A DNA stretch of 63,819 nucleotides, taken from the NCBI GenBank assembly GCA_945870575.1, contig CAMBSK010000013.1:1-63819 (forward strand), written 5' to 3'. The stretch comes from Bordetella parapertussis. Its GTDB lineage: Bacteria; Pseudomonadota; Gammaproteobacteria; Burkholderiales; Burkholderiaceae_C. The first letter of the stretch is position 1. Each line of letters opens with the position of its first letter. The notes under the pieces are model-generated. The model ran no database searches. It was given only the letters and a program-made list of their open reading frames with translations, and was not told the DNA's origin. Of this stretch, positions 57,868-63,819 are shown piece by piece. A program made the position numbers and the translations under genes.

Positions 57868-59067
57868 ATGAACCCACTAACCAATCCCTTTTCCCCTGGC
57901 GCAGGCAATCAACCACCAGAGCTGGCAGGGCGCAGTGAGCTTTTGTTTAAGGTGGAGGTATTGCTGGCTCGGGTCAAGGCTGGGCGGAGTGAGCAAAGCA
58001 TGTTTATGGTGGGTTTGCGCGGTGTTGGGAAAACAGTGTTGCTTAACCGCGTGCGCGAAATGGCCGAGGAGCAGGGCTACCAAGCACTGCTGATTGAGGC
58101 ACACGAGAGCAAGTCTTTGCCATTGCTTTTGTTACCCCCATTGAGGCAAGCTTTATTTGCGCTTGATCGAATGCAAAACATCAGCCAAAAAGTTAAACGC
58201 GGACTGCGTGTTCTTCGAAGTTTCATTGGGGCTGTCAAAGTCAAAATGGGTGACGCAGAGTTTGGCTTGGACATCGATCCGGAAACCGGCTCCGCAGACA
58301 GTGGCGATTTGGAGGCTGACTTGGCGGAGTTGTTTGTGGCGGTTGGCGAAGCAGCTGCTGACCGTGGTACGGCCGTTGCCATCATTGTCGACGAGCTTCA
58401 GTACATGACAGAAGTCGAAATGAGCGCCCTCATCATGGCCATACACAGGGTGTCGCAACGCAACTTGCCATTGGTGCTGATCGGTGCAGGTTTGCCACAG
58501 TTGGTCGGCTTGGCAGGCAAATCCAAATCGTATGCTGAGAGATTGTTTGTCTATCCAGAGGTGGGAGCGCTGTCACTGCAAGATGCCTCACTGGCTTTGC
58601 AAGGACCAGTGTCAACTCAAGATGTGGCCTTCACAACCGAGGCATTGGCGGAGATTTTCAGGGTCACCCAAGGCTATCCTTATTTTTTGCAGGAATGGGG
58701 TTACCAATCGTGGAACATGGCGCAACAGTCGCCCATAGATTTGCCGCTGATCCAACGCACCACCATTGCCTCAACCACAAGGCTAGACCAAAGTTTTTTT
58801 CGAGTGCGATTCGATCGACTTACCCCGCGTGAAAAAGACTACCTCAGCGCCTTGGCGGAAATGGGCGCTGGCAATCAGCGTTCGGGCGGTGTTGCAGAAA
58901 GGCTGGGTGTCAAAGTGCAAACCATCGCACCCCTGCGTTCCAGCCTTATCAAGAAGGGAATGATTTACAGTCCGGCTCACGGTGACACGGCGTTTACTGT
59001 TCCCATGTTTGATGATTTCATGCTGCGCACCATGCCCGACGGGCCACGTAAAGCTGGAGAATATTGA
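57868..59067 (+). CDS. AAA ATPase with C-terminal winged-helix domain
   Basis: A 399-residue P-loop ATPase. Walker A is GLRGVGKTVL near residue 50 and Walker B is VAIIVDELQYM near residue 175. A sensor-1-like asparagine region occurs in RNLPLVLIGAGLPQL. The C-terminus (LTPREKDYLSALAEMG, VAERLGVKVQTIAPLRSSLI) is a winged helix. The layout resembles Orc1/Cdc6-like or archaeal STAND ATPases that are found singly in mobile or regulatory contexts. There is no partner gene. Its role is unknown. Confidence 0.85.
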   Translation: MNPLTNPFSPGAGNQPPELAGRSELLFKVEVLLARVKAGRSEQSMFMVGLRGVGKTVLLNRVREMAEEQGYQALLIEAHESKSLPLLLLPPLRQALFALDRMQNISQKVKRGLRVLRSFIGAVKVKMGDAEFGLDIDPETGSADSGDLEADLAELFVAVGEAAADRGTAVAIIVDELQYMTEVEMSALIMAIHRVSQRNLPLVLIGAGLPQLVGLAGKSKSYAERLFVYPEVGALSLQDASLALQGPVSTQDVAFTTEALAEIFRVTQGYPYFLQEWGYQSWNMAQQSPIDLPLIQRTTIASTTRLDQSFFRVRFDRLTPREKDYLSALAEMGAGNQRSGGVAERLGVKVQTIAPLRSSLIKKGMIYSPAHGDTAFTVPMFDDFMLRTMPDGPRKAGEY

Positions 59068-59073
59068 AACATA

Positions 59074-59697
59074 TCAATGCGGCAGGTGTTTATTTTTTAT
59101 CAACGAACCGTGTTGCATCAATTCAGCCACTGCCAACGGATAGATCACATGCTCTTGCGTCAACACACGCGCCGCCAAGCTGTCCGCAGTGTCATCCGCT
59201 AACACCGGCACCACGGCTTGCGCCAGTATTGGCCCGTGGTCGAGTTCGGTGGTCACTTGGTGAACGGTGGCACCCGCAAAACGGCAACCAGCATCTATAG
59301 CGCGTTGGTGCGTGTGCAGGCCGGGAAACGCGGGCAACAGCGACGGGTGAATATTCAGCAATCGCCCTTCAAAATGCACCACAAAACCCGGCGTGAGTAT
59401 GCGCATGAAACCCGCCAGCACCAACAGCGTTGGCTCATAACTGTCGATTGTTTGGCGCAACACATCGTCAAACGCGGTGCGCGGATCGGCTCTGTCGGCA
59501 AACGCGGTGTGATCCACAACTTGCGTGGTCAAACCCATGTCTGCGGCGATCTTCAAGCCGCCTGCATTCGGGCGGTTGCTGATGACAGCGGCAATTCGCG
59601 CATTCAAAGTCTGTTCCCACTGTTGTTGAACAGCAGCGCGGGCAATGGCCGCCATGTTGGAGCCGCCGCCGGAAATCAGAATCACGATGTTTTTCAT
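59074..59697 (-). CDS. purN: Phosphoribosylglycinamide formyltransferase
   Basis: A 207-residue enzyme that formylates GAR in purine synthesis using 10-formyl-THF. It has ILISGGGSNMAAI (phosphate binding), VLAGFMRILTP and the catalytic Asn-His pair in LNIHPSLLPAFPG, with Asp in TELDHGPILAQ. Starts at 59697 (MKNIVI) or 59706 are both plausible. It is convergent with the ATPase gene, 6 bases apart. Confidence 0.96.
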   Translation of the reverse strand: MKNIVILISGGGSNMAAIARAAVQQQWEQTLNARIAAVISNRPNAGGLKIAADMGLTTQVVDHTAFADRADPRTAFDDVLRQTIDSYEPTLLVLAGFMRILTPGFVVHFEGRLLNIHPSLLPAFPGLHTHQRAIDAGCRFAGATVHQVTTELDHGPILAQAVVPVLADDTADSLAARVLTQEHVIYPLAVAELMQHGSLIKNKHLPH

Positions 59698-59814
59698 GCG
59701 AGCCATTATGACGACTGCGGCAGCTTGTTCTTTGCTTTCAGGCAAAATCGCACGGTCGTGCTAAAACACGTTCTTGCTCAACCACAGTCGCCCCAGCGCC
59801 CACGGAGAATTCAC

Positions 59815-60993
59815 ATGGATTTGGCATTCACGCCTGAAGAACAGGCATTTCGCGAAGAAGTGCGCGCCTGGGTGAAAGCCCATTTACCCGAACAACTTTC
59901 ACACAAAGTACATAACGCCCAGCGTCTCACACGCGACGATATGCAGGCTTGGGCGCTGATTTTGGGCGTCAAAGGCTGGCTGGGTTACGGCTGGCCAAAA
60001 GAATTCGGCGGCCCAGGCTGGAACGCGGTGCAAAAGCATTTGTTCGAAGAAGAATGCGCTTTGGCCGGTGCGCCGCGCGTTATTCCTTTCGGTCCGGTGA
60101 TGGTGGCACCCGTCATCATGGCCTTTGGCAATGCCGAACAGCAGCAACGGTTTTTGCCAGGCATCGCCAGCGGCAAAGTCTGGTGGAGCCAGGGTTACAG
60201 CGAGCCGGGTTCGGGGTCTGATTTGGCTTCGTTGAAAACACGCGCCGAGCGTGTCGGCGACAAATTTATTGTCAACGGCCAAAAAACCTGGACCACCTTA
60301 GGCCAGTTCGGTGAATGGATTTTTTGTCTGGTGCGCACCAGCACCGAAGGCAAACCGCAAACCGGTATTTCGTTTTTGTTGATCGACATGACATCGCCCG
60401 GCGTCAGCGTACGGCCCATCAAGTTGCTCGACGGTGAATGCGAGGTCAACGAAGTCTGGTTTGACAACGTAGAAGTCCCCGCCGAGAACCTGATCGGCCA
60501 GGAAAACAAAGGCTGGGATTACGCCAAATATTTGCTGGCGCATGAGCGCACCAACATCGCCGACGTCAACCGCGCCAAGCGCGAACTCGAGCGCTTAAAG
60601 CGCATCGCCAAAACAGAAGGCGTGTTTGATGACATGCGTTTTCGGGATGAAATCTCCAAGCTCGAAGTTGACATCATTGCTTTAGAGATGATGGTGTTGC
60701 GCGTGCTCAGCGCCGAGAAGTCCGGCAAACAATCGCTGGACATTGCCGGGTTGCTGAAAATTCGCGGTTCGGAAATTCAACAGCGTTACAGCGAACTCAT
60801 GATGTTGGCCGCCGGGCCCTTTAGCCTGCCGTTCATTTATGAAGCCATGGACGCGGGTTGGCAGGGCGACCATGTGGGCGCGGCGCATTGCGCGCCGCTG
60901 GCATCTACCTATTTCAATATGCGCAAAACCACGATTTACGGCGGCTCTAACGAAGTGCAACGCAACATCGTCGCCAAAACCGTGCTCGGCTGA
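59815..60993 (+). CDS. Acyl-CoA dehydrogenase (large type)
   Basis: A 392-residue FAD enzyme that oxidises acyl-CoA to enoyl-CoA. It has WPKEFGGPGWNAVQKHLFEE, GYSEPGSGSDLASLKT (FAD/substrate loop), VNGQKTWTTLGQFGEW and a C-terminal YGGSNEVQRNIVAKTVLG. I use the ATG at 59815 with GGAG upstream; the frame extends far into purN. It is paired with a second dehydrogenase 19 bases later, and such pairs often form mixed complexes. Confidence 0.94.
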   Translation: MDLAFTPEEQAFREEVRAWVKAHLPEQLSHKVHNAQRLTRDDMQAWALILGVKGWLGYGWPKEFGGPGWNAVQKHLFEEECALAGAPRVIPFGPVMVAPVIMAFGNAEQQQRFLPGIASGKVWWSQGYSEPGSGSDLASLKTRAERVGDKFIVNGQKTWTTLGQFGEWIFCLVRTSTEGKPQTGISFLLIDMTSPGVSVRPIKLLDGECEVNEVWFDNVEVPAENLIGQENKGWDYAKYLLAHERTNIADVNRAKRELERLKRIAKTEGVFDDMRFRDEISKLEVDIIALEMMVLRVLSAEKSGKQSLDIAGLLKIRGSEIQQRYSELMMLAAGPFSLPFIYEAMDAGWQGDHVGAAHCAPLASTYFNMRKTTIYGGSNEVQRNIVAKTVLG

Positions 60994-61012
60994 ACACACA
61001 CCAAGGATTCAC

Positions 61013-62128
61013 ATGGACTTCGATTTTTCTGACGAACAAGAGCAACTGCGCGACGCGGTGCGTAAATGGGTGGACAAGGCTTACAGCTTTGACGAACGCA
61101 AAGCCATCGTGGCTAGCGGCGGTTTCTCTGCGCCTGTGTACCAAGCTTTGGCTGAATTGGGCCTGACTGGTTTGTATGTGCAAGACGCTTACGGCGGCAT
61201 GGCCATGGGCCCGGTCGAAGGCATGGTGGTCATGGAAGAACTGGGGCGCGGCATGTTGCTCGAACCCTTGGCGCACGCTTGGATCAGCAGCGCCGTGTTG
61301 CAAGGTTTTGCGCCGGAAGAGTTGAAACATTCATGGCTGCCGCGCATTGCCGCCGGTGAAGCGCTGGTGGTACTGGCACATCAGGAACGCGGTTTGCGCT
61401 ATCACTTGGAAAATTGCCACACCACTGCCAGCGAGAACAATGGTGTGTGGCATGTCAGCGGTCATAAAAGTCTGGTCGCCGCTGGTGACCATGCGCATGC
61501 GTTTTTGGTGCCTGCACAGTACCAAGGGCAAATCGCCATGTTTTTGGTTCCGCGCAGTGCGGCCACCGACACCAGCCACAGCTACCACGCGCAAGACGGC
61601 AGCCGCATGAGCGAATTGCTGCTCAACAACGCCCCGGCTGAGTTGCTGACATTGCAAGGCTTGGCTGCTTTGCAGTTGGGGGTGGATGTGGGCATCGCCG
61701 CGCTGTGCGCCGAATCTGTGGGCTTGATGGAAAAAACATTGGCCATCACTGCCGAGTACATGAACACCCGCAAGCAGTTTGGTGTGCCGATTGCCGCGTT
61801 TCAGGCGCTGCAACACCGCGCCGCCGACATGAAAATGCAACTCGAGCTGGGCCGCTCCATGAGCTATTACGCCACGCTCAAACTCAACGCAAGTGCGGAT
61901 GAGCGCAGCCTGGCCATGTCGCGCGCCAAGTTGCAAATGGGCCGGTCAACACGCCATGTCGGACAAGAAGCGGTGCAATTACACGGCGGCATAGGCGTGA
62001 CCGATGAATACATCGTCAGCCATTGTTTCAAGCGCTTGACGCAAATGGAAATGACGTTTGGCGACAGCCTGCACCACTTGGGGCAGGTGTCAGCGCAGAT
62101 GCAGGAGACGGCTGGCGTTTTTGCTTGA
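61013..62128 (+). CDS. Acyl-CoA dehydrogenase (small type)
   Basis: A 371-residue dehydrogenase of the divergent partner type. It starts MDFDFSDEQEQLRDAVRKWV, with a weakly conserved FAD loop (LAHQERGLRYHLENC in place of the usual YSEPGSGSD). The C-terminal half is typical: TRKQFGVPIAAFQALQHRAA and AVQLHGGIGVTDEYIVSHCF. It probably functions with the upstream gene. The last 79 bases are related to a decayed copy at 62648-62725. Confidence 0.92.
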   Translation: MDFDFSDEQEQLRDAVRKWVDKAYSFDERKAIVASGGFSAPVYQALAELGLTGLYVQDAYGGMAMGPVEGMVVMEELGRGMLLEPLAHAWISSAVLQGFAPEELKHSWLPRIAAGEALVVLAHQERGLRYHLENCHTTASENNGVWHVSGHKSLVAAGDHAHAFLVPAQYQGQIAMFLVPRSAATDTSHSYHAQDGSRMSELLLNNAPAELLTLQGLAALQLGVDVGIAALCAESVGLMEKTLAITAEYMNTRKQFGVPIAAFQALQHRAADMKMQLELGRSMSYYATLKLNASADERSLAMSRAKLQMGRSTRHVGQEAVQLHGGIGVTDEYIVSHCFKRLTQMEMTFGDSLHHLGQVSAQMQETAGVFA

Positions 62129-62136
62129 AGCAAAAT

Positions 62137-62412
62137 ATGTTTAAATATGAATGGGATCAGGCAAAAGCCAAAGCCAATCACAGAAAACACGGTGTTTCAT
62201 TTGAAGAAGCATTGAGTGTTTTTGGGGATGCAAATGCTTTGACGTTTGCTGATCTAGACCATTCCGAGACAGAAGAGAGAAGCCGAACTTTCGGTGTGTC
62301 AAATTTGCAAAGATTATTGGTTGTGATCCACACTGACAGACGTCATGGTATTCGTATCATCAGCGCCAGAAAGGCTACAAAGTATGAAGAAAATATCTAC
62401 CACAATGGATGA
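62137..62412 (+). CDS. brnT: BrnT family toxin
   Basis: A 91-residue RNase-like toxin. It shows FKYEWDQAKAKANHRKHGVS, FEEALSVFGD and the C-terminal motif IRIISARKATKYEE, which are the core signatures of BrnT. It starts 8 bases after the acyl-CoA dehydrogenase stop and overlaps the downstream antitoxin gene. The module sits in a segment bracketed by the dehydrogenase end and its relict copy. Confidence 0.9.
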   Translation: MFKYEWDQAKAKANHRKHGVSFEEALSVFGDANALTFADLDHSETEERSRTFGVSNLQRLLVVIHTDRRHGIRIISARKATKYEENIYHNG

Positions 62413-62635
62413 TTTGAAAATACCTGTTTACAAACGGGAACAGCTTGGCAAAGGTGTCCGGGGCAAGCATTTGAAAAATTTTCAGAGCGCCAACAATATC
62501 GTGGCTTTGTTGCCTGAAATACAAAAAGCATTCCCAAATTCAGAGGCTGTCAATAATGCTTTGGCAAGTGTTCTCGTGTTTGCCAAGTCCACCCAGGGAC
62601 TCACAAAACACATGAAACCTGCGCCTGCCAAGTAA
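62384..62635 (+). CDS. Putative antitoxin, GVRGK-type (not canonical BrnA)
   Basis: An 83-residue protein, with KREQLGKGVRGKHLKNFQ and NIVALLPEIQKAFPNSEAVN. It resembles small antitoxins with a GVRGKY motif and an AFP-x-EAVN segment rather than the ribbon-helix-helix BrnA. The start at 62384 overlaps brnT; a second ATG at 62405 also overlaps it. The antitoxin role is inferred from position and type. Confidence 0.7.
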   Translation: MKKISTTMDDLKIPVYKREQLGKGVRGKHLKNFQSANNIVALLPEIQKAFPNSEAVNNALASVLVFAKSTQGLTKHMKPAPAK

Positions 62636-62647
62636 TCACTTAATGCC

Positions 62648-62725
62648 ATGTCAATTGTTGGCAGTTTGCACATCCTAGGTCAGGGTCGGCGCCTATGCAG
62701 GAGACGGCGGGGGTGTTTGCTTGAA
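62648..62725 (+). pseudogene. Decayed 3' end of an acyl-CoA dehydrogenase homologue
   Basis: These 78 bases align with the last 79 bases of the upstream gene (62051-62129, including one base beyond the stop). The first part reads MSIVGSLHILGQ against MTFGDSLHHLGQ. One base is then missing, and the rest reads MQETAGVFA and stop, identical in protein to the real gene end. In the last 31 bases there are three differences, all silent third-position changes. It is a relict of a related gene, left by recombination when the toxin-antitoxin cassette entered. Confidence 0.8.
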
Positions 62726-62730
62726 TTTTT

Positions 62731-63807
62731 TTATTGAAGTTTTTTGGTCAGATGAACACGCCCGCCTTGCGCGTTTTGTGAAATTAAAGAGGCTTGGTTG
62801 ATGAGGAATCCATCTTTACCGAGTTCAGTGCATGTGTTCTTTTGCCTAGCTATGTCTTGTTCAGATGTAAGTGAAGCTAAATTTTTATCACAGATTGCTT
62901 TTATTTTGGTTGGAGTGACCACACCATTGAATGCCCGAGTATCTTCGGAAAGATAATTTGATCCGTAACCCAAGTGAGAACTTGTATTTGAAGCATTGAA
63001 ATAACTGATATTGATATTTTTTCCATCGAAAGCAAGCTTATCAGTGCCTAAGGTTTTTTGATCGATAGTCAGTTTCTGGGTATTGATCGGATTGGCCGCA
63101 GTTTGTAATGACTCAGCAGAGGGTGGATCAAATAGAGGTATGAGCACTTGAGGCTCCCAACTCACAGATTGACCACCGTAATTTACAGCTGTGAATGCTT
63201 TGATCTGTATTTTCAAAAGACCGGATTGCAAAGCGGTGTTGTAGTCAGCGATGAATTTTTTATCTTCAAATTTGAAGAAATAACCACCCAAGCCATTAAT
63301 CCATGTGCCTTCAGTGATGTTGCCATTTTCTTCGTCTAAGCCTATGTATGTTAGTGTTGATGAGTTAGTTCTGGCTTTTGTATTTAGTTTTAAAAAAGAA
63401 GAATATTTGGTGCCACCATCTAGACTGAATTCAAAAATAGCACTCTTGTATTTATTGTCGTTACATCCACCGCAGGATTCTCCTGAAAACTCTAGATAAA
63501 CGCCGACATTATCTGTGGCTGTATTTATTTGTTTTGATTGTGAATTGATTAATTCATTTCGTGTGTACATTGGGTAAAAATCTATATTGAAAGGTGCTTG
63601 ATCGCCCTAAATACCCCATTTCCCATCTTGACCTAGTTTGATAATGACAGGACTAGAAAAAGAGTCATCAATCTTTGAACGAGTTAGGTATGGTGTTCCG
63701 ATACAAATTTTGGGCAGGGGATCACATTTTTTGATAAAAAAGTCGACGCCATCTAACTTAGTATCAAAATTTATTTTGCTGACTTTACTTTTTAATATTA
63801 ATGAGTT
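62731..63807 (-). pseudogene. Broken AT-rich gene of unknown function
   Basis: An open frame of 279 residues runs from an ATG at 63570 to 62731. The same frame is readable upstream as far as a TAA at 63808-63810, interrupted only by a TAG at 63607-63609 (GKWGI-stop-GDQAPFNIDFYP). No start codon is seen in the upstream part. The protein is rich in Asn, Ser, Thr and Tyr (GESCGGCNDNKYKSAIFEFS, DRAFNGVV-like segments), suggesting a secreted or surface protein. I recognise no family. It is much more AT-rich than the rest of the window. Confidence 0.55.
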
Positions 63808-63819
63808 TTAAATAATTAA

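Overview
This window looks like a chromosomal segment of a betaproteobacterium, most likely of the order Burkholderiales and plausibly a Comamonadaceae-like freshwater lineage. This rests on gene order and protein type, not on a marker gene. The run gltB-gltD / mlaFEDACB / ABC-2 exporter / bolA-like / murA / hisG / hisD is characteristic of Burkholderiales. So are a DUF3422 protein, ribF-ileS-lspA, the long form of TrpS, Tct-type transporters and a RpfE/COG4255-like gene next to recJ. Coding density is high. No tRNA, rRNA or CRISPR array was seen, and no gene-free stretch exceeds 300 bases.

Layout. (1) 1-1.25 kb: a thioredoxin-like gene and a REP-associated (RAYT) transposase lie between two identical 25-bp direct repeats, the right one just ahead of gltB. 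(2) 1.3-8 kb: glutamate synthase gltB and gltD are separated by a small DUF4258 / MqsA-type zinc-finger toxin-antitoxin pair. (3) 8.1-17.4 kb: a lipid-transport Mla operon with mlaA inside it, a YadGH-type exporter, a BolA-like gene, murA, hisG and hisD; the his genes stop there. (4) 17.5-25.6 kb: a small membrane protein, a FemAB/GNAT-like gene overlapping ccmA, and a complete ccmABCDEFGHI cytochrome c maturation operon that ends at a strong terminator. (5) 25.7-32.5 kb, minus strand: COG4255-like gene, recJ, PHP phosphatase, YciO-like protein, site-2 protease, trpS and an orphan LuxR-type response regulator. (6) 32.5-37.1 kb: lolC-lolD, a three-lipoprotein CsgG/DUF4810/DUF799 operon and tatD. 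(7) 37.1-40.1 kb: an accessory island with hipBA and an AT-rich two-gene cassette whose first gene, a PD-(D/E)XK-nuclease-like protein, carries an in-frame TGA. (8) 40.1-56.8 kb: mostly metabolism and transport, namely spermidine-synthase-like, TctBA, DUF3422, gamma-glutamyltransferase, EamA transporters, an atypical SDR, quinone oxidoreductase, a GT39-like glycosyltransferase and lspA-ileS-ribF. (9) 56.9-63.8 kb: HNH endonuclease, DUF1653, an AAA ATPase with a winged-helix tail, purN, two acyl-CoA dehydrogenases, a BrnT-type toxin-antitoxin cassette bracketed by a decayed copy of the dehydrogenase 3' end, and an AT-rich broken gene at the right edge.

The most notable signals are accessory: three toxin-antitoxin modules placed inside or at the ends of housekeeping operons, a broken nuclease-like cassette next to hipBA, and a 78-bp frameshifted relict of an acyl-CoA dehydrogenase 3' end beside the brnT cassette that records how that cassette arrived. 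No clearly new multi-gene system is proven. The nuclease-like/helical protein pair at 38.8-39.75 kb is the best candidate for an undescribed one.
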